Assembly (NCBI GenBank): GCA_964017125.1
Contig: OZ024902.1
Span: 36,144,676-36,208,675, forward strand
DNA: 64,000 bases
Direction of reading: 5' to 3'
From: Flabesymbios commensalis
Lineage: Eukaryota > Annelida > Polychaeta > Terebellida > Flabelligeridae
Positions 1-11,079 of the stretch are shown piece after piece; position 1 is the stretch's first letter, and each line of letters opens with the position of its first letter. Made by a program: the position numbers and the translations under genes. The notes below the pieces were generated by a model that was not told where the DNA came from, did not search any database, and was given only the letters and a program-made list of their open reading frames with translations.

Positions 1-984
1 CACCCAAATTATGTGAAAACAAGTGGATGTCAAATTCTACTCTAAAATGCCAAGCATGTTTCGATACAAAGCGAGATGACTAAAACATTATTGACTCCAC
101 TGGGAGTGAGCGCATCATATGAAAGATAATATTTCCCATTGTGGCGAATAAACAGCAAAAAGAGCTGTTACTCCAAGAAACACACCAACAAAACTGTATC
201 TATAAATAAATAGGTAGGCACCTATAATATGCTTCCCTATATATTTTATATGCGTTTAATCAAACATTTTTTTTTTATCATATCGTAACGTAATAATCAA
301 TACATTAGTTTAATAAACTATCAACACAGAACAATTAGGCGTAGGCCCCATCTATAAAGATACAGACTTGAATCTTTTCATTTGGAATTGGCTGTATTTA
401 CTGAGGAGATTGACTCACGTCTCATGGGTGGTCCTATTAGCCGGTATCCACTGTAATTGTAAATAAAGAATGTATTGTCAATCATGAATAAGATCACAGG
501 CACCTGATCACTGTTGGGTATATTATTCATGTAGGCCTCCTGTCAAACATAACAAGTCAAACATAATAAGCTAATCACTGTTGGATCTTTAAAAAATAAA
601 GGTCTGAATAGTACATATCCAGTAGGCATATATGCCTAATATAATCAATATAAGTTGTACTTGTAGGCCTAGATAAATACAGACAAATATATAGCAATGA
701 CACACGAAGAACGGTACTATGACTAGTAAAGAGAGAAATATCGCCATTGTCGTAAAGACAAATGAAAACAAATACGACTAACGTTAGATAAATCAAAGGA
801 GCTGAGTTTTATGTTATGTGTTATCACCATTATGATACCACGTTTTTATAAAACATATTGGGACATTATAAAAGGCATAAAAGCAACCTAACAAGTTGTT
901 TATTGGATGAACAGTGAACTTGTTTCCGTAATACTCGGATCGGAGACGGTATAGATTTTTAGGTTTACAAAAAAATATGTTTGA
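1..984. other. unassigned upstream DNA
   Basis: AT-rich DNA with several TAGGCCTA-type words and no reading frame resembling a protein. No transposon ends were recognised here. It may hold distal 5' sequence of the LHFPL2-like gene, but nothing in the sequence shows that. Confidence 0.4.
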
Positions 985-1201
985 CAGTGGCGGATCCACT
1001 AATTGACAGACGGAGGGGGCGCCGATTTTTTAAAGAATTTCCACACACCTCAGCTGGCACTTATATGATCTAGAGGGGTCCGGGGACATGCTCGTCCGGT
1101 AAATTGTGAAATTTGATGCCTCAAATGACGCATTTTAGACCATATTTCGGCCGAAATTTGTCCGTTTTTTTGTTTGCGCTCCCCCTCTGGATCCGCCACT
1201 G
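985..1201. mobile_element. short TIR element (CAGTGGCGGATCCA ends)
   Basis: The 217-bp element begins CAGTGGCGGATCCA and ends with the exact inverse TGGATCCGCCACTG. TTTGA is found on both outer flanks and is a likely 5-bp target duplication. It has no coding capacity, so it is a non-autonomous DNA transposon (MITE) of uncertain superfamily. A related, interrupted copy lies at about 60500-60888. It sits about 350 bp upstream of the LHFPL2-like start codon and could lie in its promoter or 5' UTR. Confidence 0.75.
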
Positions 1202-1546
1202 TTTGAGTTACTGAGTTCAAAACAACTGCGACATTTCCATCATTAGAACATAGTAGAACGTGTAATAGCATCATACTGAGTGACGTTGAAGTGCCTGTGT
1301 GTTACAGTAACTGTTGTAACATCTGCTGATGTAGTGAGTAGGTTGATATGCATATAGGCCTATTGCTTGACGTCGTTTTCTGCAAGCTGCTGATGTAACA
1401 TCTGTGCTCACATATAATGATCCTCGTCTAGTAATGTTGTGCACACAAGTCATTATAACACTGGACCTGGCGACAAAGCCCACTCCCTTTTCAAGCTCAT
1501 TCAGTGTTGATTTGATTGTCAGTGGACTCAAGTGTATTGTAACAAA

Positions 1547-4500
1547 ATGTCTTCATTAGATGGTTATGTCAGTGTCGGACGTCCTGGGCATGCGGCCAAA
1601 CTGACAGATCGTCTTAACTACAAGTTTCACGATGACTATCAGGAGATTGAGTATACCCCTCCTGAACTCAACCGTTTCTCAGTCTGCTTTGTAATTGTCA
1701 CATGTCGTTCTATGCTATGGACACTTTTTACAATTCTGTCCACACTGTTAGTGATCGCTTCCATCATCACACCACATTGGCTGGTGGGCTACCCTCGTCA
1801 ATACAGCTACATACCGCCTCTCTTCAATATAACTCAACACCCTGACATTACATTTCGACCAACCCTCGGAATATTCAATATGTGTACGCGGGTATATAGA
1901 TTTGGAGGTGTCCACGCCGAGCACTGTGCTACTTTTGTCACGGGTTTCAGTATGCCAACTCAAGATTTCCCTCATCTCTGGAAGTTATCTCTCATCTCCT
2001 TCTCGGTTGCTGTTGCCATGCTCGGGTTCACCAACATCACCGCCGTCTTCTCTATATGTGTTCAAGCAATATTTAGAAAGAGCATCTTTACAATATCCGG
2101 TCTCATACAGAGCATTGCAGGTAAGTGTGCATCTCCGATCTCACATCATGCATGATTGTCGCAATTCAGTCTACGACGTGCCGTCAAGCAATTTGCATTC
2201 ACTGACATCCATGGTTTTTTATTGCTTTTGCCATTATGGCCTGTGCTAGACTGTTCTGTAGAAGCCTTATAGAACATCGATTTCAGTGTAGGCCTAGCCC
2301 CTGCAACATTATTATTAGGCCCATACCATCTTCGACCAACAATGAAAAAATAGCTCCCATGCTTCTCTCAAAAGTGTCGACCGAATTTTTGAATGCCTAA
2401 AACTCCAAATTGCCGCTAAAATGAGAAGTTCATTGTTTTTTAGATAATTTGACCTACGTTTTGACTACAGATCTACGATGATTGCCGTTTTTTATATATG
2501 AAAAAGAATCTTGGTTTACCACCTAGATAACATGTGTGATTAATCATTTCTAGGTAATTTTTGGTCGAGAATTTCATTTTTTGTGTCTTTTAGATCATCT
2601 GAACAATATTTCACACACAAATCGAAGACGACCGCCGTTTCCTAATTTATGACAAATAATAGTGTGAATAAACTAAAAAATGTAGCCCAAGCACATTTGT
2701 TCTTTAAACCAAATAAAGTTAATTTGGAATTTACCACATTACGTCAACATATCATGCACTCATCTGCAGACTTATGTTTACCTGTAAGGGTACACTCTAT
2801 AAGAGTGTAAACTAATTTGACAAATTTTTGGAGATTAGGCCCCAATAATTATTGGGATAAATCATAAATAAGCCCCGATCGGTTTATTATATTCTATGAT
2901 ATTAGTTAATATCCAACTTCAAAAGCCATTCCATTCCCGATCGATACTTGTAATCTATATTACTATTGCTCATGAAACATCAATGGAAAGGCAGCGTTTG
3001 GGTACGCGACGCGTTGCGTTGCGACGGCCGTGCGGCAGTATTAAAAATCGATCAGATAAAATCACAATGTGACCTTTCCATAAACGCGATTGGCCGCGCG
3101 GCCAGCAATCGCACATGTTGATTAGAAAAAATCCAAAATCTAGGGAGGGTGATAAAAAACATTTAAGAAAAAAAAACATTGAACCTATTTTTAGAAAAGT
3201 TATTGAGGGCGACGAAGTAAAAAAAATTGGCCAAATTTCTAGAAAAGTTAATGAGGGCGACGAAATAAAAAAAAACTTTTGATCTATTTGAGAAAAAGTT
3301 AATGAGGGTAACGAGAAAAAAAGCAAAAAGAAACATAGCTGGAAAAATGTTTTTTTATCTGAAATAAACTTGTTTTATCGGAATGTTTTTTTCATTTCCC
3401 AAAATTAAATCTTATTTTTTCGAAAATCGACAACAATCCAATACAAAGTTTTTTTTGGTAATGCGCTTCCTAAATGTAATGCGCGCGCTCATCTAAAACA
3501 GAGAAAAAAACACAGTGGCCTTACAAACATTCTAGATTGCAAATGCATACGATTTCGACCTATGCCTCAAACTCACTTTTTTGTATTATCTAATCTGTCA
3601 TTTACTGGATACTGTTAGCTGTAAAGTGATATTTTACATATATTCGGTTTTAGGCCTTCATTCTGATACAACGCTTAAATTGTGAAATGAAGTCCTCCAA
3701 TTCATTTGAAGTATTTTATCAAACAGTTATTTCTCAATTTGTGTTGTACGATAAATATGTTTTAATTTCGTCAATAAAATAATTGCTTGACCATATCCTT
3801 TTCCATTTCCTCGCCACGAATATCATATAGGTCCCATGGAAAATGGAAACAATTTACATCTTCATTCACCATTAAGATAAATTAATTATCCAGTTTTTTT
3901 TCTATTGTAATGACAGGTCTATTGCTGATCGTAGGCATGGTTCTCTACCCGTCAGTCTGGGGATCAGAAAAAATACAAAACCTCTGTGGAAACAATGCAG
4001 GCTCATTTCTTATTGACAAATGTAGCATGGGTGAGTATTCACATACATTTTAGTGTAAATAACTCGTTGCCTCGGAGCTAAAGGATCCTTTCTGACACTC
4101 GTTAGAGTGGCAGATAGGATCCTTTAGCTCCGAGGCGACGAACTGTTATATAATTATATATGTATAGGCCCAATATGGTGTCAGGCCCACTATTTACAAA
4201 ACACATGGAGGTAGCATACTATAATTTTGATTAAGGACACAATTTGTTAATTGATATTTTTTCTGCCATAAAATAAAGTGAAGGCTTAATTCATCAAAAC
4301 AGGAACCCATAAGCATATGTATATAGATTATGATATAATATAAAAGGCCTTATCCTTGGTTGAACGCACACCCTGAGCAAATCGGTATTTTTCGCCACCC
4401 ACAATACCTCACAAGTTTTTTTTTTTTTTTTTTTTTTTTTTTGTGCCGTAAGTTGGCTTTTACTCAAGGTTCATCACAATTTTGGGGCGGGGGCCCTAGG

Positions 4501-7487
4501 GTAGTGGTTAGCACCGCTGCCTTTCACGCCGGAGTTCGGGGTTCGGTTCCCGGTCTCGGCGGTTTGAAAGAAACAAAAATGTTTCTTCCCCATCCACGTG
4601 TGAAAGTCAGTATTGTGGCGAGCCTCCGTGACCGAGAGGTAGCGTGCTCGGCCTCAGACCGCCAGGGCTCGAATTTCGAGTCCTATGCATCGTACTGACT
4701 GCAATGATATTAGTCACAGCATTATGATGCTTTGATCCCATACTGGGTCAATGTTGCCCACCGTTTGTGACGTTGCCCACAGTCTGTGACACTGGCTCAA
4801 CCTTAACCCAGCATTGGGCATAATCACCCGCAGGTATGCTGGCAGCTGTCACAGCTAGTCACACCTAAAAGTTGTACGATACATGTAAATCCAATATCGG
4901 GTTAATTATTGCGGAAGTTTCGTAAACAGTGGTCCAAAATTGAGGTAACGTTGATTTGCAATTATAACCATAATAAAATAATAAAACCTGACGACAAAAC
5001 CATATCTTTAATAACACCTCCCACACATGCATCCATTTGCCTCAGGTCCTAATTATATATTTTTTTCAAAATTCACAACTTGCTCACGCACGTCAAAACA
5101 TCAGCATGTATGATTCTTAGGCTCTATTATATCTATATGGCCTACTTTTCTTCATCATGCTCTAATCAGACAGGTTTAATTATACACACACAGTAATTGA
5201 CGTTTTTAATTCTACATATTTATGGCTATTGGGACCGGGCAAAATATTGATATTGGATGGAAAACATAATTATTTAACTAGCTGATGCGGTTCCTCACAT
5301 ATTGTCAATATCTACATTTCTATTTTGCGCGGTCAAAAACATGTCTGATTGTAGTGATCAACCTTTTTACGTTTGAGTTTTGTGAAGGTGAGGGGGGGGG
5401 GGGGGGTTGGGGGAGGGTGTCGTTGTAAAACATATTGAATAAGTTTTTTTCGTCTGACATCAATTATGTCAGTAAATCTTCGTTTTTTGGCCACCAGAGG
5501 GTCGATAATGGGCCGATTTTCGTGAAAAACTAATCAGGTCTGGCCCAATTCTCATTCATCAGATCCACTATCCTTCCACTAGCGTCAGCTAGTGGCTCTG
5601 ATTGATTGCACTGTAAAATGTGTTCTGTAGACGTATTCATGAATTTGACCTGATTTTGTTTCTGGCCAATAAGGCAATACTTGACAAAAATGGTGTCCTT
5701 GACATTCTAAACCACATGGTTAATGTTGATTTTACGTTGTGCCAGCATCATAGACAATTGATATACATCAATCCAGCATTGTCAATCCTACAGCCCAATG
5801 TTTTCTTAATGTTGGGCCTGCGTTGCAAACGATGGACCAACGATAAACCAACATTGGGTCAGTGTGTCGTACTGACTGAGACTGCACACCAGTAAGAATG
5901 ATGACCCAGCCCTGAGTTCATGTTAATCCACAATCTGAGATGCTGTCCCAACATTAAACAAAGAGTGGTTGTTAACATCACTTTGGACATTCTGCTGGTA
6001 TCTTTGACTTACACAAAAGTAAAAGATGCACATCCAATGTTGCTTTTATGCTGGGCCGTCATTGTATAGGATGGACCAACTATAATACAACACAGGTTGA
6101 TTGCATATACTGGTCATAATGATACTAGGCATATAATGACAACCATATCCCAGTATAGGGGAGACATAATTATATAAACTTGTCTCTCATAGGTGCAAGG
6201 AATCCTCGAACTTGACATAGTTTCAGGGTCAGGTGTGGGTCACGGTACACCAGATTTTGATGCCCTATCAGAACGCAGCAATCACAGAAGAGATTCTCAA
6301 AGCACTGTAGCTGGGCCACCTAGTTGTGCTAGTGTGGCCCTGAGAAAGAGCCTGGTCTAGCCCTAGCCCCCATTAGTGTTATGGTGCCAGGTTAGAAGTT
6401 TACTGGTCAAAAACATTTCACATTAGCGTCCAGAAACCTCAATTTTCGCTGATTTTTGTATGTTTTTTGGCCACCTGAGGGTCGTTAATGGGACAATTTT
6501 CGTGAAAAATTAATCAGGTCTGGCCCTTACCCTCATGAGTGTTAGTGTCAGGTTAGAAGTTGATTGGTCAACAACTTTTCACATTAGCGTCCGGATATCT
6601 CAATTTTGGCTGATTTTCGTATGTTTTTTGGCCACCAGAGGGTCGATAATGGACCGATTTTCGTTAAAAACTAATCAGGTATGGCCCTGACCCCCACGAG
6701 TGTTAGTGGCAGGTTAGAAATTGATTGGTCGAAAAATTTTCACATTAGCATCTGGAAACCTCAATTTTGGCTGATTTTTGTATGTTTTTCTGCCACCGGA
6801 GGCCCGATAATGGGCCGATTTTCTTGAAAAATTAATCAGGTCTGGCCCTAACCCCCGTGATTGGTAGTGCCAGGTTAGAAGTTGATTGCTCGAGAAACTG
6901 TGACTATATTGCCCGCAAACGAAGTGTTACAGACGACAGACAGACAACGGCGTTTATAAGGCTGCTAGGTCGCAGCTAAAAAAAATTTATTGTCACTTGT
7001 GGAGTTCGCTTATGGTTTGTTCTAGCATGTGAACAACGGGATAATGCCTCTCCCTAGTGAGCTAACAGGGACGCTGATAAACTGAAGGCATAATTCCAAC
7101 ATCACCCTTGCTATATTACTTGCTGCATACACCTGACTTATTTGCATTGTAGCCCAATGTTTGAATGACAAAATGAAGGACACATGCAACATTTTGTCTC
7201 AATGGGACGATATACAGATAACAGTCTTTAAATTACATAAAATACTTCTTCAGGCCTATAGACAGTCAGATTCACATTAAATTCATCAACCAGGGTGAGT
7301 GAATTTCGCGAATTCCTCAATCAATTCTAAACCTATTTCATGCCATTTTGCACACACAAATATGGCTTTAGAAGGTAGGTTAGACCATTTGACATGATTG
7401 TAATGAAATTCTGGGACGAAGCTATAATAATGGGTTTAAGCAGTATCATCTTACTTGTAAAGTAAATAGATATTGTCTTTTGTCTAT

Positions 7488-7538
<51 letters not shown>

Positions 7539-8320
7539 TATACAATATATAAATATGTATATGTATGAATCACACTTACTGTAGCATAATTTCGAAGAGA
7601 TCTTATATAGATGGTCAACACCTCGAATCAACATTAATTTGATGTCTGATGATGGATATCAATTTGATGTCCCTGATTTGACGTCAATTGAACGTCAAGC
7701 TTTTGCCTATGTACATTATAAACACATTTTACTGCACGTCTTAGCTTTGTATATGCATTTAATTAGCATTAAGATTCATCACAGTGCAAGACAAGTTAAA
7801 ACAATTTTTTACAAAATGTTGATAAAATCTTGACGTATCATTGACATCAATAAAATATTGACTATTTATCGACGTCAAATTGACATCAAGGTGCCCGCTG
7901 GCCGAGCACACGTCAAAGCTATAATACGCTTACAAACATTTTACTACGGAAGGTTGTTTTGTTGTCCATCCAGCTATATTCTGTAGGTGAATTAGGTTTT
8001 AAGATAACTAGTTTTAAGATATGACTAGTAGAACATTGGAATATTGTACCACATCAAGTGAAAAACAGTCAAAATAATTATACCCGTATATATGTTAAAG
8101 AGTCTGTGGTCCAGCCAACCTAATTATTCGTGTACTATTTATGGTGTACATAGCACTGTGATCTTTGTTGTTTTCAGGTTGGGCTTTCTATGGGTGTATG
8201 GGCGGAACTGTATTGGTGTTTGTCAGCGCTTTGTTGTCCATACAGGCAGAGACATCTACATCCAGTGACAGAGTGGAGAAAGAAATAGTGGATGGGAAAA
8301 ACCTAATCTGTATTATGTAG
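1547..8320 (+). CDS. LHFPL2: LHFPL2-like tetraspan membrane protein, 3 exons
   Basis: Coding exons 1547-2120, 3917-4030 and 8178-8320 join in phase (1/1) into 276 residues ending in TAG. The donors are GTAAGT and GTGAGT. The acceptors are TGACAG and TTTCAG. Identity rests on VIVTCRSMLWTL (residues 50-61), HPTLGI-like FRPTLGIF (103-110), CVQ..F.KSIF (171-181), a paired GWAFY..MGGTVL segment (230-242) and the tail DGKNLICIM, all hallmarks of LHFPL2 as remembered from vertebrates. Four membrane spans lie at about 55-77, 147-169, 180-203 and 230-252, with N-glycosylation site NIT at 94-96 and extracellular cysteines 113 and 127. The family is claudin-superfamily-like and acts in membranes; the molecular role of LHFPL2 is poorly known. 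The start is ATG 1547 (context ACAAAATGT). It gives about 45 residues before the first conserved segment, where vertebrate LHFPL2 has almost none. The overall family call is firm; the N-terminus is less so. Confidence 0.93.
2121..3916 (+). other. LHFPL2: LHFPL2-like intron 1
   Basis: The 1.8-kb intron runs from GTAAGT to TGACAG. Apart from the A-rich repeat at 3128-3525 nothing recognisable was found. The first kilobase is AT-rich single-copy-looking sequence. Confidence 0.8.
3128..3525. repeat. A-rich dispersed repeat, copy 1
   Basis: It contains three near-repeats of AAAAGTTAATGAGGGCGACG separated by A-runs, then a CTCATCTAAAACAGAG segment. The same order of blocks recurs at 21475-22153, where a second element interrupts it. 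No coding sequence or clear terminal repeats were seen, so the class is unknown. Confidence 0.65.
4063..4137. repeat. hairpin-forming inverted repeat in intron
   Basis: Left arm CGTTGCCTCGGAGCTAAAGG, then ATCCTT, is mirrored by a right arm ending in CTCCGAGGCGACG. The paired arms run about 30 bases around a loop of roughly 15. It is 33 bp downstream of LHFPL2-like exon 2. It is probably a very short MITE or a transposon end pair. Confidence 0.7.
4485..4687 (+). mobile_element. tRNA-derived SINE, copy 1 (3' part lost)
   Basis: It starts GGGCGGGGGCCCTAGGG exactly where the full copies at 20406-20720 and 55434-55747 start (in reverse). It carries two successive tRNA-like promoter units: B box GGTTCGGTTCC in the first, and A-box-like GACCGAGAGGTAGCG plus GGCTCGAATTTCGAG in the second. 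Similarity stops after the second unit, so the last third of the element is missing. It lies in LHFPL2-like intron 2, about 40 bp after a T-run at 4419-4442. Confidence 0.8.
4690..5895. repeat. degraded CAGCATTGGGC-type hairpin elements
   Basis: Two stretches, about 4716-4830 and 5755-5890, carry GGGTCAATGTTG, CCAGCATTGGGC and ACGATGGACCAACG segments typical of the hairpin MITE family common in this window. Terminal CCCAGCAAAC ends are eroded, so boundaries are uncertain. The rest of the stretch shows a G-run at 5393-5409 and no gene. Confidence 0.45.
6360..6895. repeat. tandem array, ~160-bp unit
   Basis: The segment GTGTTAGTGTCAGGTTAGAA recurs at about 6375, 6537, 6700 and 6860. Each copy is followed by CACATTAGCGTC, TTTTTTGGCCACC and CTAATCAGGTCTGGCCC. 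A partial unit lies at 5485-5555. The array has about 3.3 degenerate units in LHFPL2-like intron 2, with no coding potential. Confidence 0.8.
7489..7535. repeat. (TA)n microsatellite
   Basis: About 47 bases of uninterrupted TA dinucleotide lie in LHFPL2-like intron 2. Length is likely polymorphic. Confidence 0.95.
7625..7905. mobile_element. probable MITE with TTTGATGTC/GACATCAA arms
   Basis: The left part carries ATTTGATGTC and GACGTCAATTG; the right part carries the inverse words TTGACATCAA, CGACGTCAAATTG and AAGGTGCCCGCTGG. The arrangement is inverted and imperfect, so this is a likely old short transposon in the last LHFPL2-like intron. Edges are approximate. Confidence 0.4.
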
Positions 8321-8354
8321 ACGTATGCTGTTGGCTTGAGAGATATTTTACAAA

Positions 8355-8360
8355 AATAAA
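8355..8360 (+). promoter_or_regulatory. LHFPL2: poly(A) signal AATAAA of LHFPL2-like gene
   Basis: A canonical AATAAA lies 35 bases after the TAG at 8318-8320. It is the first such hexamer downstream and gives a short 3' UTR. Use of the signal is inferred. Confidence 0.55.
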
Positions 8361-9185
8361 AGTAATAGCTTTACCTTAATTTATTGCGAAACACCTCACA
8401 TACTATATATATATCATTCATAGACTAGTAATTAACGGACAGTTACTCCATGAACCGACTTTTTTGGGTAGAGTTTCAGAGTAAGATATGATATCAGTTT
8501 GAACCACATGCTCACTTTTTTATTGCGATTGAACTCTAGTTGAATAAAATATGTTGGAATCCATAACTTAAGAATTAGATTTTGAGTGATTGTTATTCAT
8601 CGTAGTCGAGTTATTTTACAATTTATCAGATGTTTGGGAATATCATGTAACAGCACAGGGTGAAAAAATCTGGACTTTTTGATTGGGATTGAGCTCTATA
8701 GATAAAATAAATTATGGATGTTATCAAATAAACATGGTTGTGTGGAATTCAAAATAAAATCAAAAAATGAATATGTAACCTATTACTTTGTTATGTGTTT
8801 CATAGAATACTTCACAGATTATGTGAAGTCATGATACAAAAATAGACATCAGCTAAGCTCTTATATATCCTCATTTTTAAGCATATGTGCTACAAAATTG
8901 CACCATTTGATAACCAATTTTGGAAATTTCACAGGGGAGCATGCCGCCGGACGAAATTAGCAGGGCGGTCGCCCCCAACTTGCAAGTTGTACTGATGATA
9001 GTTGGTGAAACTCTCCCATTTGATAGGCAACCTACGGGCTTGGTAGTCGATTCTGTCTGCTGAAGGCACCCAGCGAAGTTCAGAGAAAAGATACGACTTA
9101 CTTTATCCAATATTACCCTCACTGCCTTTTTTCGTATTTTCTAAATCTGACAATACATATTTTGGACAATTAACCCATGATATTA

Positions 9186-9491
9186 TAGGCCATGGGCTAC
9201 AAGCACCCTACGTGCATCCGCCCCCTCCCAAACAACTCACACACACCAAACTTTTTTAAACATCGATATGTCCAAAACATGAATATATTTGACCCCTTTT
9301 GGAGGGGAGCCCCCAAAAAATTAGTGGGCAGGGTTACGAAAACGTCTGTCGTTGCTATTCTAGTTTAAAATCTACATATGCAATATACCATATAAAAGGT
9401 AATTAAATTTTCGTTCTAATGATGTATTGTTCGTGTGTGAGTTGTGGGGGGGGGGGGGGGTGCATGTAGGGTGGTCATAGCCCATGGCCTA
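9186..9491. mobile_element. MITE with ~55-bp terminal inverted repeats
   Basis: It begins TAGGCCATGGGCTACAAGCA and ends with the inverse, GTCATAGCCCATGGCCTA. The arms extend over CACCCTACGTGCAT and CAACTCACACACA. The interior is AT-rich and non-coding. A flanking TA is compatible with a Tc1/mariner-type target, which is an inference. Confidence 0.7.
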
Positions 9492-9778
9492 TTAATCTAC
9501 AACAAGAATCCTGCGGTTCTCAACCCCGTGGCCGATGATAGTGATTCAAAATGGCCACAGATTTAACACTACTGCTGGCAATACTCACAGATCACAAAAA
9601 CTGATTTGATCCAGTTGGCCTACTACCTGTCAGGTTCATATGACAGGAGGTGTAGGCCTATACGGGATACGTTAATAGTTTATAGCATAACGGTATTTAC
9701 CAGACAAATGTCAAGGTTTAAACGTTATATCAATTATTTGCAAACAGTATTAACAACAAGAGGCCCAGGTGCCTTGTC

Positions 9779-10040
9779 TGGTGTGGTATGTCATTTCGGC
9801 CATTTCTGTTGCCCAAGTTGATTTTATTGTTTTTATGGGTGACTTGGGGGTCAAATAAGCCAAAAATATTGGGGTTTAATTTTTCCCGCCCCTCAACCTC
9901 GTTTTATGACACATTCAAAATGTCGGCTATCGAAATCACATATTTGGCCACTACTTTGGCTCTAGCATAGCTAGGGTCACGATTTTGATGTTTATAGCCA
10001 TGTTTCTGGGTATGAGGAATCCAATGGTGCCCATCTAAAA
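9779..10040 (+). repeat. dispersed repeat, copy in + orientation
   Basis: GGTCAAATAAGCCA..ATATTGGGGTT, AACCTCGTTTTATGACACATT and GATTTTGATGTTTATAGCCAT recur as the reverse complement at 14735-15000. The two copies are about 5 kb apart in opposite orientation. No coding potential was recognised, so the class is unknown. Confidence 0.65.
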
Positions 10041-10049
10041 TGTGTATGT

Positions 10050-11049
10050 CTCGTAGAAATTACCGATAAAACACATTTTTTATGCATTTCCGGTCATTTT
10101 TTTGGTCGCGAAAACGACAAAAACTCACATTTTCAAACGATTATTTTTGTTGCGTTATTTACTCTGTATTATTATAAACAGTACAGTGTTCATGGTTTCT
10201 GAATGTTGGGTGAACCCTAAGTATTTCACCAAGAAGGCGTAGAAACTGAACAAGCTCAATAACGATGTTTGATACAAGTTCAATAACGATGTTTGATACA
10301 TTTCCTTGATTTGCAAATCCACATTTTACAACAGTTACAGAAGAAAATTAATAAAACCAATGTGTCTTTTGAAAGAGAAGTGGATAGGCGGGGTGGAGGT
10401 CCAATTCGAAATTTAAAAAATTGTAAAGAAAATATTATACAAAATTGTTAACAAATTGTGCGTTTCAGCAATGTTTCATATGCTGTCAAAGAAATGATAA
10501 GAATCCATCATGGCGGTTGATTGTGGTCCATCCCATCCACAAAATAATTGGATTTTCATATTGTTTTCTTTAACATCTTTAAATAAATGATACACAAGAA
10601 AAAATAAAAGGGGGATTCTAATTCATCACAGCCCATGAGAGATATCCCCGTATAATAAGAGTCGACTCACCCACATGGGTTAGCGGCAGAGCCGGGCAGT
10701 ATAGCAAGAGCTATGTTTTAGTATCCTTGTGACTGTGTACTTTGAGATCAACAATGTCATGAAAAAAGGGTCACCCTATTTAAATGATAAATTAGCCTAT
10801 AAATACTAACAGTTAAATCTTCATGTCAAGGCATTATTCAAATGAGATGTACCTCGATAATTACCAATTAATATACTAGAGCCTGACGGCACTGAAGTAG
10901 AGCTTGCGTCGACCTCCAGGGTTATGGTTCTACGGACAGCTAAATGGAGCTCACAATAATTATTAAAGCTGCCCAGCTGTTTTGCTTATTTTGATCAAAA
11001 AACCAAGTCATAGAAAATGGTGTTTAATTTATTATTTAACTGTTTAAAG
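10050..11049. other. no feature recognised
   Basis: AT-rich intergenic DNA. The only structure seen is a 26-bp direct duplication of TCAATAACGATGTTTGATAC near 10255-10303. Confidence 0.5.
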
Positions 11050-11079
11050 TATTAAAACCCAGCGGGGGTTTCTGAACTC

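Noticed and set aside
4490-4690. Possible functional tRNA genes
   Set aside because: A- and B-box-like words are present, but arms do not fold into a clean cloverleaf by eye and the units sit inside dispersed SINEs with target duplications.
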